The position numbers and the translations under genes are program-made. This document shows positions 56,167 to 64,000 of a stretch of 64,000 bases of DNA, piece after piece (position 1 is the first letter of the stretch; each line of letters starts with the position of its first letter). Under the pieces are notes generated by a model, which saw nothing but the letters and a program-made list of their open reading frames with translations, ran no database searches and was not told the origin of the DNA. This stretch comes from Symbiodinium natans (Eukaryota > Sar > Dinophyceae > Suessiales > Symbiodiniaceae). Location: the NCBI GenBank assembly GCA_905221605.1, contig CAJNDS010000058.1, forward strand, positions 980,992-1,044,991, written 5' to 3'.

Positions 56167-59100
56167 ATGAGGCACGGATGTGTCTTTGTTTTTGACAGAG
56201 GTCGCTCAAGGGCACGCTCTGTCTCAGTTCATGACCGGCTTGCACGATGTCTTTCCTACCATTTCGTGTTGATTGCATTTCCCCTGATGGCCCTTGAAAG
56301 GCGTTGTCTTTTTGGAGTGTTGGAATTGTCGGTTGGTGCAGTCGTATATGGTACAGACATGCATTTTGGGCCTGGCGTGCCCCGTATATTGCCCTTTACG
56401 GCCTCTGGCAGGCGATGTCCTTTCGGAGTGTCGGGCTTGGATGGTACAGACATGCATTCTGGGCCTGGCGTGCCCCGTGTATTGCCCTTTACGGCCTCTG
56501 GAAGGCGCTGCCCTCTCGGAGTGCTGGGCTTGGACAGTACAGTTGTATATGCAGGGCCTGGCGTGCCCGTTGTCACTGGATTGCATTGCTTTCTGGATGT
56601 TACAGTGCTATATGCAGGGCCTGGCGTGCCCGAAGTTTTGCCTCTTACGGCCTCTGGGGGGCGCTGCCCTCTCGGAGTGTCAGGCTTGGATGGTACAGAC
56701 ATGCATTTTGGGCCTGGCGTGCCCCGTGTATTGCCCTTTACGGCCTCTGGAAGGCGCTGTCCTCTCGGAGTGCTGGGCTTGGACAGTACAGTTGTATATG
56801 CAGGGCCTGGCGTGCCCGTTGTCACTGGATTGCATTGCTTTCTGGATGTTACAGTGCTATATGCAGGGCCTGGCGTGCCCGAAGTTTTGCCTCTTACGGC
56901 CTCTGGGGGGCGCTGCCCTCTCGGAGTGTCAGGCTTGGATGGTACAGACATGCATTTTGGGCCTGGCGTGCCCCGTGTATTGCCCTTTACGGCCTCTGGA
57001 AGGCGCTGTCCTCTCGGAGTGCTGGGCTTGGACAGTACAGTTGTATATGCAGGGCCTGGCGTGCCCGTTGTCACTGGATTGCATTGCTTTCTGGAGGATA
57101 CAGTGCAAAATGCAGGGCCTGGTGTGCCCGAAGTTTTGCCTCTTACGGCCTCTGGGGGGCGCTGCCCTCTTGGAGTGTCAGGCTTGGATGGTACAGACAT
57201 GCATTTTGGGCCTGGCGTGCCCCGTGTATTGCCCTTTACGGCCTCTGGAAGGCGCTGTCCTCTCGGAGTGCTGGGCTTGGACAGTACAGTTGTATATGCA
57301 GGGCCTGGCGTGCCCGTTGTCACTGGATTGCATTGCTTTCTGGATGTTACAGTGCTATATGCAGGGCCTGGCGTGCCCGAAGTTTTGCCTCTTACGGCCT
57401 CTGGGGGGCGCTGCCCTCTCGGAGTGTCAGGCTTGGATGGTACAGACATGCATTTTGGGCCTGGCGTGCCCGTTGTCTATGGAATTCGTTGTCCTTTTGG
57501 AGCTTGGTTCGCTTCCTTCTTTCTGGAGCTTCAGTGCCTCAGTCTCTTCGTACTTTGCAGGATGTTGCTTTTTGGCGTCCCAGTAAAGGGCGGTGCTCAG
57601 AACGTTGACCCTGTGATTTACTTCAGTAGACAAGCTCTGGCCTGGACTCCGTGGAAGCTCCTCCTGGCGATTGCGCTAGCGTCTCCTGCAGTCAGCACGT
57701 GTTCCAAAACCTTGTGGCCGAGCCTTCGCCGCTCGCCCCCGGCTTACTTCTCCAAGGGCAATAAGGGTTGTGAAGACTCAAGCGCAAGTGCCATGCATCA
57801 TCGTGGTTCCGCGGGTCCGACCCACAGGTATCTCAGAAAGCTTATTTTTCTATTGCTCCCACATCTCAGCTTTGCGGCGCCTGCTTGGCACTTTGGTCCT
57901 GCTTCTGGCGAAGGCAGGCTTGCGCCTGTGGGCACGATGTCAGTTCCTGATTCGGCGGACATTCTTCCTGGTGAATTACCTGGGCGACCCTCACTCTGCG
58001 GGCAAAGTAGTCACACAACTTACTTTCGTAGCCCTCAAGCCATTGGGTCAGCACGGCACCTGGGTTTTTCATTCCGCACACTCCTGGAGGAGGCAGACAC
58101 CCCACTCTTTGATGACGTGTGTGGTCTTGCTTGTCATGTTCTTTCAGAACTCGGCGCAAAAGTCACCATCAAACTTGAAGCCTCCCTGCAGCTCTCCCAG
58201 TTCCAGCGCACCGCTGAGGAGCTGCGGCACATACTTCCGACACGTGCTGACCTTGCTGGCGTAGATTTGGAGAATACCTGGTTAGATGCAGACCTCAGTC
58301 TACTCGACAAGCTCCCTCGCGAAAAGTTGAAGTTGGAGTCGGGCTTGGCTACGCTTCGAGAGTGGGAACCGCAGTTGGGAATGCCTCGTGCGCTTCATAT
58401 ATACACAGATGGATCGTACGGAGACACCTTCACTGATGGGTTTAAAGCTGTGGGTTGGTCATTTACAGTCTGGGCCGATTGCCATGACGCCTTGCACTTC
58501 GTCGGCCACGCGTCCTTCCATGGAGCCTCGTCTGAGTCTCCATATTTCCTGGGCGAATACTCACCGTCCCCTCTGGTTGGCGAGCGACTAGGCATAGCTT
58601 GGGCGATTGTCTGGATCATTGAGCATTCGACTTCTTTCCCGGGGCCCTATGTGCTAGAATACGATTGTCTCAACGCGGGCAAACATGCATTTGGTGAGTT
58701 CCTAGATCATGCCAGTGATGAGGAGTCGGCTGCGTTGGCTGAGGCGGTCTCTGCGCTTCGAGTGTGCATGGATGCCTGTTGCCATGTTGATCACCGGCAT
58801 GTGCGAGCGCACGAAGGCACATTCCCCAATGAGCTGACTGATGTTTTGGCAAAGGTTGTCCGAGCGTTTCCTGTTGAACATGATCAGCGGTGCCTGCCGA
58901 CTTGGCCTCGAAACATGGTTTTTCATCCACTAAGAGATTGGGCGTGGCGCTTCTTCGACTTTCAGGTCGCTCTACCTACCGTCTTTGCGCTGGAGACTGA
59001 AGCTCTTCGCCTGCAGCACCGCACTTCTCACGAGCCGGTTCGGGTCCCGCAAATTGCCACGGTCGACTTGGCGCGTCAGGCTTCCGAGGAAACTGTAGCT

Positions 59101-62100
59101 CTCCAAATGCTTTTTGCGTCGATCAACATCTTGACCTTTCGGGATGAGCAGACCAGAGCCGCTGCTGGGCAAGCGTCAACCATGGGACTCCGGGTCCAGG
59201 GCCGTCAGGCCTTCGTCATACATCAACTTCTGGAGCGACGGGTGTGGATCGCCGGGTTTCAGGAGTCGCGGCTACCGCACAGCTCCACTGCGCATTCCCA
59301 GGACTATGCGCTGTACCATTCTGCCTGCACGAGCAGGGGGCAACTGGGCTGTTCCCTGTGGATCAACAAGAGCATTCCGTATGCCACTGTCAAAGACCAG
59401 CACCATTATGTAAAAGAGTCCCATGTGTCCATCTTGGGCTATGGGCCCAGGTACCTTGTGGCCAGCGTAGTTGCACCGCACCTTCGTATCCTGATTGTTG
59501 TTGCTCATTGCCCTTACCAAGGCCACGGCGAATCCCCTGAAGAATTTTGGAGGCTCATTAGCAAGTACGTCTCAGACAGATTGGATGGAACTTACGCGGT
59601 GATCCTCACAGATTCGAACGGTCACGTCGGCAGCGTGCAGTCCTCCTCTATAGGTGGCTTGGGGCCAGAAGAAGAGAATGCGCCTGGCCGCGAACTGCAT
59701 AGGTTCTTGGCGGATCACAGACTTTGGGCCCCCGCTACATTCGCGGACACGCACCAAGGTCCTAGTACCACATGGGTAGGCCCCTCTGGGGCGGCCTACC
59801 GGCTTGACTTCGTCTGCATTCCACTTGAATGGCAGCGAGGCCACATCTCTTCATGGGTGTGGGTTGATTTTGATGGGATGCAGATCAGTCGTGATCATCG
59901 ACCAGCCCTCCTTGAGTGCTGCTTTGAGTACAGCCTTTCCACGCAGCCCTTCGTGCGGCGTCAGTGTTCTCCGCCTCTCCGCGTTCTTTCCCTGAGTGCC
60001 AGTGACCGTGAGGAATACTATCGGCAGCTCGGCGCGGCCGCCTTGCCAGACTGGCACCTCGATGTTGATGACCATTACGACGGGCTCCTTCGTGTGTGGC
60101 GGGCAAGTTGGTGTCAGGTACACACTGCAGATGCTCCGCCCAGACACAATCCGTACATCACTGAGGAGACCTTGGGCATCAGAGATAGACGCAAGGGTCT
60201 TCTTCGCTACATTGCGAAAGAGGAACTAGCTGCCAAGAGGGTCCATCTGCTGGCAGGCTTCGCGGCTTTCATTCTTCATTTGAGAGGCCAAGCTTTCCAG
60301 CCTGAACAGATGCGATACCTTTGGACAAGCTTGCGCAACATTCACGTCAGCATTGCGCGAGCTTTAGTCATGGTTCGCGTCACTGGCAAGCAGCTCAGGT
60401 CTGCTGTCAAAAGTGATCGCAAGCGCTACCTGGCAGAGCTTGCCAGCCGGGTTGGCCAATGTCAAAAACACGACACCAAGGCCCTCTTCGAGGCCGTTCG
60501 ACAGGCTTTCCCCGACGCTAGATCGCGCAAGCACAAGAGACTGCGGCTGCTTCCCATGCTTTGTAAGGAAGACGGCTCTCCGGCACAGAGCAACACCGAG
60601 GCCGAGCGCATCTGGCGAGACCACTTTCGGCAGCAGGAGGCCGGCATAGAGGTCACGCCCTCTGGTTATGCTCAGGAAGCCACCGACTGGAGACGGGCTT
60701 CCACTCTTGTTCCAGCGTTTGATGTGTCCACTGTACCATCACGCACAGAGCTGGAGCAGGTTCTTCTGTCCCTTAGACCCCTCAAATCGCCAGGGCCCGA
60801 TGGGGCTACGCCGGAGCTTTTCCAATGCCACCCCAGGCTCATGGCGCGGATGCTGATGCCGTTGATGGTGAAAGCGTCTCTGGCCACAGCTGAACCCTTT
60901 CTCTGGAAAGGGGGGACGTTGGTGACCCTTGCCAAGCGCGCGTCGCAGACGTTCCAGACCAATGACTTTCGTTCCATCCTTTTGGCGAGCGTGCCAGGAA
61001 AAATCTTCCACAAACTAGCCCGGCGCCGACTCTTGCCTGTACTGCAGCAACATCAGTCAGGACTACTTGCGGGGACGGCCGCTGGTATTGGACCTGACAC
61101 AATATCCTTGGCTGTCCGTGCATCCATTGACATTGCCCGTCAGTCTGGTTGCAGTTGGATGACGCTGTTTTTTGACATCAAATCGGCTTTCTACCGGCTA
61201 GTGCGCCAAACCATCGTTCCTGGTGAGATGGCCGAGTACCAACTCGTTCGTCTACTTTCTGGGCTCGGAGCCACTCCAGAGGCACTTTCCGAGCTGCGCC
61301 AGCTCCTGGAACAGGCCGCAGCCATACCCCGATTTGGTGCCAATCCACATCTCGTCAAGTTAGTGGACAGTCTTCTCCAGGCTACATGGTTTACCATGAC
61401 CTTGGCGCCGCAGTTGGTCATGACATTTCTTGGCAGCAGGCCAGGTGACTCTGCTGCTGACATTTTCTTTGCCTTCGGCCTTACGTGCTACCTGGACTCC
61501 ACTGAAGCCCTTCTGCGTGAACGAGGTCTGTGCTGGCTGCCATCGCCCCCCCAGAAGACACTGCTCGCCGACGACTGGGCGGTTGCTCCGGATGTCACTA
61601 CAGCAGCTTGGGCGGATGACGTTGTCAAGTTCCATGCCACGTCCTCGCCTCAGCAATTGCGCGATGACATGCAGGTGATGGCAAAAACGTTCCTGAATCG
61701 GGCGGCTTCGTGTGGGATGCGCTTTTCGCCGGGTAGGGACAAAACTGCGTTCCTGGTGGACAGACGAACACGTCAGTCTTGGACTGCGTTGGCGCTGCCC
61801 AACCATGCCTTGGACTACATTGACATCGACTTCGAGCTGGGTGGTGAGAGTTTCCGCATCCCCCTAGTCAGTGCCTATTGCCATCTAGGTGGAGTTGTCA
61901 CGGAGTCCGGTAGCATTGATCAGGAGCTCTACGTTCGCAACGCTTCTGCGCGTGGAGTGTTGCGTTCCTTGGCTCACAAGCTGTTTGCCAACCCTGCCTA
62001 TGACATTGGCACTCGGGTCGCCTTACTGAGGGCACTTGCAGTCAGCAAGCTCACGTATGGATCAGGCTGCTTAACGTTTAGTGCTTCTCAGCACAAGCGA

Positions 62101-63132
62101 CGCTGGCACGCGAATTACGTGCATCTGTGGAGGAGCCTTTTCCGTCTTGATCGACCTGAACATGGAAAGCCGCATTCTTATGAGGTTCTGTTGGTAGCTG
62201 GTTGTCCGCCGCCGCATCTTTCACTTGCCTTGGCGCGCTCCAGTCTGCTTCGCCGGATCATCTGTCATGGGCCGCGTGCTGTACGTTACCTTCTGCAGGT
62301 GCAATGGGAATTACATGGGAAGCGATCTTGGCTTCATCAATTTGTAGGCGACGTTCGCAATGTTGCCGAATATGTCTCCTCCGCCAAGGTCCTAATGCAG
62401 TCTGCGGACCCCATCCCAATGCTTGTGGAACAAGTGCAGTCGCAGCCATCTTGGTGGACGCTGCAGATCAAGAAGGCCGTTCAAGGTTTCCATCAAGACC
62501 TGCAGCGGTGGCAACAGACACCTTCGCGTCATGGGCTGCTGATTTCGCCGCGCTTGGACTTCTCTTGTCATATCTGCTGTGCTTCCTTCGCCCTTCGCAA
62601 ACACCTTGGAGCTCACATGGCGAGGACGCACAGAATAGTGGCACTCCCCAGGCACTACACGCATGTTCCTTGGTGCCCCTCTTGCATGACCATGTCTCAC
62701 TCCATCAGCCGCGCGCAGAACCACTTCAAGAAGCATCCGGAGTGTCTGCAAGCAGTGGCTGCATTGATCCCTCCTCTCTCCATGGACGAGATCCACGCTA
62801 CAGAACGTGCCGACACCAACCAGGCTTCCCAGTTCCGCATGGGACACTGGCACCGACTACAGCACATGCCCAAAGCTACGAAAGTCTTTGGACCTCAGGC
62901 TCTAAATGCAGATGAGCGTGCTGAGTGGGTTTCTTCGGACTCCGACCTTGATGTTTGGACACATTTGTTCAGACCTGAGCCTGAAGATGTCACGTGGGTA
63001 GCTGCTTACCTTGATAGCGTAGGGACTCGCGAACCTGCTAGACAACAAGCAGTTTCGTTTTGGGAAGCACGCCCAGCCGGGCCTGCTGTCATTTCTCTGG
63101 AGACGGAGGGCCCCAGTGAATTTGCTGCATGA
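56167..63132 (+). CDS. LINE ORF2: repeat domain, RNase H, APE endonuclease, RT, zinc fingers
   Basis: This has 2,321 residues from the ATG 11 nt after the ORF1 stop; the frame is open from 55144 but overlaps ORF1. Domains: residues about 58-438 are a PGV-rich tandem repeat. RNase H is at about 740-900 (IYTDGSYG, GERLGIAWA, EYDCLNAG, HVRAHEG..NELTD; all acids present). APE endonuclease is at about 985-1245 (NILTFRDE, FQESRLP, ILTDSNGHVG, LDFVCIP, DHRPALLE). RT is at about 1535-1950 (KSPGPDGATPE, FFDIKSAF, GSRPGDSAAD, AWADDVVKF). Two C-terminal zinc fingers follow (CHICCASFALRKHLGAHMARTH; CPSCMTM...H..H). It is far longer than usual LINE ORF2 (about 1,000-1,300 aa). Confidence 0.9.
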   Translation: MRHGCVFVFDRGRSRARSVSVHDRLARCLSYHFVLIAFPLMALERRCLFGVLELSVGAVVYGTDMHFGPGVPRILPFTASGRRCPFGVSGLDGTDMHSGPGVPRVLPFTASGRRCPLGVLGLDSTVVYAGPGVPVVTGLHCFLDVTVLYAGPGVPEVLPLTASGGRCPLGVSGLDGTDMHFGPGVPRVLPFTASGRRCPLGVLGLDSTVVYAGPGVPVVTGLHCFLDVTVLYAGPGVPEVLPLTASGGRCPLGVSGLDGTDMHFGPGVPRVLPFTASGRRCPLGVLGLDSTVVYAGPGVPVVTGLHCFLEDTVQNAGPGVPEVLPLTASGGRCPLGVSGLDGTDMHFGPGVPRVLPFTASGRRCPLGVLGLDSTVVYAGPGVPVVTGLHCFLDVTVLYAGPGVPEVLPLTASGGRCPLGVSGLDGTDMHFGPGVPVVYGIRCPFGAWFASFFLELQCLSLFVLCRMLLFGVPVKGGAQNVDPVIYFSRQALAWTPWKLLLAIALASPAVSTCSKTLWPSLRRSPPAYFSKGNKGCEDSSASAMHHRGSAGPTHRYLRKLIFLLLPHLSFAAPAWHFGPASGEGRLAPVGTMSVPDSADILPGELPGRPSLCGQSSHTTYFRSPQAIGSARHLGFSFRTLLEEADTPLFDDVCGLACHVLSELGAKVTIKLEASLQLSQFQRTAEELRHILPTRADLAGVDLENTWLDADLSLLDKLPREKLKLESGLATLREWEPQLGMPRALHIYTDGSYGDTFTDGFKAVGWSFTVWADCHDALHFVGHASFHGASSESPYFLGEYSPSPLVGERLGIAWAIVWIIEHSTSFPGPYVLEYDCLNAGKHAFGEFLDHASDEESAALAEAVSALRVCMDACCHVDHRHVRAHEGTFPNELTDVLAKVVRAFPVEHDQRCLPTWPRNMVFHPLRDWAWRFFDFQVALPTVFALETEALRLQHRTSHEPVRVPQIATVDLARQASEETVALQMLFASINILTFRDEQTRAAAGQASTMGLRVQGRQAFVIHQLLERRVWIAGFQESRLPHSSTAHSQDYALYHSACTSRGQLGCSLWINKSIPYATVKDQHHYVKESHVSILGYGPRYLVASVVAPHLRILIVVAHCPYQGHGESPEEFWRLISKYVSDRLDGTYAVILTDSNGHVGSVQSSSIGGLGPEEENAPGRELHRFLADHRLWAPATFADTHQGPSTTWVGPSGAAYRLDFVCIPLEWQRGHISSWVWVDFDGMQISRDHRPALLECCFEYSLSTQPFVRRQCSPPLRVLSLSASDREEYYRQLGAAALPDWHLDVDDHYDGLLRVWRASWCQVHTADAPPRHNPYITEETLGIRDRRKGLLRYIAKEELAAKRVHLLAGFAAFILHLRGQAFQPEQMRYLWTSLRNIHVSIARALVMVRVTGKQLRSAVKSDRKRYLAELASRVGQCQKHDTKALFEAVRQAFPDARSRKHKRLRLLPMLCKEDGSPAQSNTEAERIWRDHFRQQEAGIEVTPSGYAQEATDWRRASTLVPAFDVSTVPSRTELEQVLLSLRPLKSPGPDGATPELFQCHPRLMARMLMPLMVKASLATAEPFLWKGGTLVTLAKRASQTFQTNDFRSILLASVPGKIFHKLARRRLLPVLQQHQSGLLAGTAAGIGPDTISLAVRASIDIARQSGCSWMTLFFDIKSAFYRLVRQTIVPGEMAEYQLVRLLSGLGATPEALSELRQLLEQAAAIPRFGANPHLVKLVDSLLQATWFTMTLAPQLVMTFLGSRPGDSAADIFFAFGLTCYLDSTEALLRERGLCWLPSPPQKTLLADDWAVAPDVTTAAWADDVVKFHATSSPQQLRDDMQVMAKTFLNRAASCGMRFSPGRDKTAFLVDRRTRQSWTALALPNHALDYIDIDFELGGESFRIPLVSAYCHLGGVVTESGSIDQELYVRNASARGVLRSLAHKLFANPAYDIGTRVALLRALAVSKLTYGSGCLTFSASQHKRRWHANYVHLWRSLFRLDRPEHGKPHSYEVLLVAGCPPPHLSLALARSSLLRRIICHGPRAVRYLLQVQWELHGKRSWLHQFVGDVRNVAEYVSSAKVLMQSADPIPMLVEQVQSQPSWWTLQIKKAVQGFHQDLQRWQQTPSRHGLLISPRLDFSCHICCASFALRKHLGAHMARTHRIVALPRHYTHVPWCPSCMTMSHSISRAQNHFKKHPECLQAVAALIPPLSMDEIHATERADTNQASQFRMGHWHRLQHMPKATKVFGPQALNADERAEWVSSDSDLDVWTHLFRPEPEDVTWVAAYLDSVGTREPARQQAVSFWEARPAGPAVISLETEGPSEFAA
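56293..57480 (+). repeat. 249-bp in-frame tandem repeat in LINE ORF2
   Basis: The phrase GTTGTATATGCAGGGCCTGG recurs at 56542, 56791, 57040 and 57289, an exact period of 249 bp (83 codons). Each unit holds three copies of GGGCCTGGCGTGCCC, encoding GPGVP. Flanking partial units extend the array. At least four frames, including one minus-strand frame of 397 codons, lack stops. The ORF2 frame reads FGPGVPRVLPFTASGRRCPL and similar. Confidence 0.9.
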
Positions 63133-63144
63133 ATTTTGGGACAA

Positions 63145-63158
63145 GCTGCGAAAGCAGC
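63145..63158 (+). other. LINE 3' hairpin with GAAA tetraloop
   Basis: GCTGC-GAAA-GCAGC, a perfect 5-bp stem with a GNRA loop, lies 12 bp after the ORF2 stop and 22 bp from the 3' end. Such stem-loops can be recognised by LINE RT; here that is inference. Confidence 0.55.
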
Positions 63159-63180
63159 CTGATCAGTCCGCGTGAAGTGA

Positions 63181-63195
63181 AGTAGTATACCCTTA
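63181..63195. repeat. LINE target-site duplication, right copy
   Basis: AGTAGTATACCCTTA, identical to 54856-54870; followed by TGGTCCCTATAAAG of the original target. Confidence 0.85.
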
Positions 63196-63928
63196 TGGTC
63201 CCTATAAAGTGTTATACTATAATAACCCTCCGAAACCTTCTTGATATTATTAGGGCCCCTGTATGAGGCCCTTCAACCCCAAGCAGCAACTTCCAAACCC
63301 ATTACCCCAACGCGTTTCGCCAGCAGTCCAGAGTACACATCCTGCACCTTTGCGTTTTACAAGCTGCTGCCGCTGCTGTGAAAGCACCACGGCCTTGCCT
63401 GTGCTTTTCTGTGCTTCGCCTGGTACTGTCTCAGTTCCCTTGCTTGTCTGCGGGACTGTTTGACTGCCAACTTTCTGCCGTCATAGGGTGTCCTTGTGTG
63501 CTGCTTCGCCACGAAGGAGTCCGGCAAATGTTGCGAGAAAGCAAGCGAGAGAGGGAGAGAGAGAAAATTGAGAGAAGCAAAGCAAGCAAGACCGAAAGAA
63601 GGAGATAATTACAGACGGTCCGGCGCACATGAATCGCCCAGTAGACTGTTCCAGACAGCGCCTGCTGGTTGTTGCCAGGATGTGCAAAACATTCAGCAAA
63701 GTATCCACCACCAGCAAGGCCTCATGAGCTTTCTAGCATTGATATAGGTTTTGAGGGCTTAAAGGATGTTTAAGGCTTCGGGCTGGAATTGGATGGCTTG
63801 GTCCGTGTGTTTGGGATCTTCTTTCTTCGGTGTCTCTCGAAACTTGATGTTTGTTTCAATAGGGTTTAGGCTTCAGGCTTTAGGCTTTAGGCTTTAGGGT
63901 TGAGGGTTGAGGCTTTAGGCTTTAGGGT

Positions 63929-63967
<39 letters not shown>

Positions 63968-64000
63968 GCTTGAGGGTTGAGGGTTTAGGCTTGGCTTCCT
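63196..64000. other. Non-coding; GA-rich tract and (GGGTTGA)n variant array
   Basis: GA-rich purine tract at 63535-63600. From about 63855 to the end the heptamer variants GGCTTTA and GGGTTGA form an array, a departure from TTTAGGG. No gene supported. Confidence 0.6.

Larger units (their letters stand above)
54871..63180 (+). mobile_element. Full-length LINE, about 8.3 kb
   Basis: Identical 15-bp duplications flank the element. It contains ORF1 (coiled coil) and ORF2 (repeat domain, RNase H, APE endonuclease, RT, zinc fingers), both without frameshifts or premature stops. The 3' end has a GAAA-loop hairpin and finishes GTGAAGTGA with no poly(A). Joining the flanks gives a sequence resembling about 41583-41640. 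Intact ORFs and duplications suggest a young insertion. Confidence 0.85.

Noticed and set aside
56256-57449. 397-codon minus-strand ORF
   Set aside because: It arises from the 249-bp repeat of LINE ORF2, whose unit is a multiple of three and stop-free in several frames.
56294-57608. Two plus-strand ORFs of about 430 codons in other frames
   Set aside because: Same tandem-repeat artefact; ORF2 frame continues into RNase H.

Overview
The window reads as nuclear DNA of a dinoflagellate. The telomere-type heptamer TTTAGGG/CCCTAAA occurs in dozens of interstitial arrays. Short coding exons are separated by kilobase introns, at least one apparently with a GC donor. A 12-base match to the 3' end of the dinoflagellate spliced-leader exon lies inside an LTR. 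Two very large retroelements are present. The species cannot be named from sequence alone.

1-20 kb: a plus-strand alpha/beta-hydrolase gene (ABHD13/17-like) is seen as four short exons at 53-102, about 18018-18093, 19162-19241 and 19685-19770. Its first visible intron holds, in antisense, a 17,332-bp LTR retrotransposon (319-17650). The 296-bp LTRs differ at one base, so the insertion is young and its odd structure is unlikely to be decay. In element (minus) sense the order is: leader with three hairpins; gag; CCCH-finger nucleocapsid; protease; a Cys-rich/transmembrane segment; RT thumb and RNase H; a zinc-ribbon ORF; integrase; BAH-like and methyltransferase-like segments; RT fingers and palm; a KptA/Tpt1-like RNA 2'-phosphotransferase; a C2H2 ORF; a zinc-finger/TM/SWIM/phospholipase-D-like ORF; 3' LTR. 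The reverse transcriptase is therefore split between motifs C and D, with the catalytic palm about 5.4 kb downstream of the thumb. Twelve copies of a 20-22-base hairpin with compensatory stem changes are scattered through this element and were not seen elsewhere. The reading frame changes seven times between consecutive ORFs, six times by -1.

20-54.8 kb: exon-like islands of 26-180 bp, mostly plus strand, lie in introns made of telomere-type arrays, microsatellites and several dispersed short repeat families. One long uninterrupted ORF (26388-27920) encodes a probable four-pass membrane protein. A degenerate tandem array of exon-like modules lies at 35.7-37.2 kb.

54.87-63.18 kb: a full-length LINE of about 8.3 kb with a 15-bp target-site duplication. 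ORF1 encodes a coiled-coil protein. ORF2 (2,321 aa) carries an in-frame 249-bp tandem repeat, then RNase H, APE endonuclease, RT and zinc fingers. RNase H precedes the endonuclease, unlike the usual LINE order. The unoccupied target resembles a sequence at about 41.6 kb.

The most interesting candidate for an undescribed system is the LTR element. It combines a split, permuted RT, an RNA 2'-phosphotransferase of the kind used after RNA ligation, a PLD-type protein and a dispersed covarying hairpin. A link among these is my hypothesis and is not shown by the sequence.
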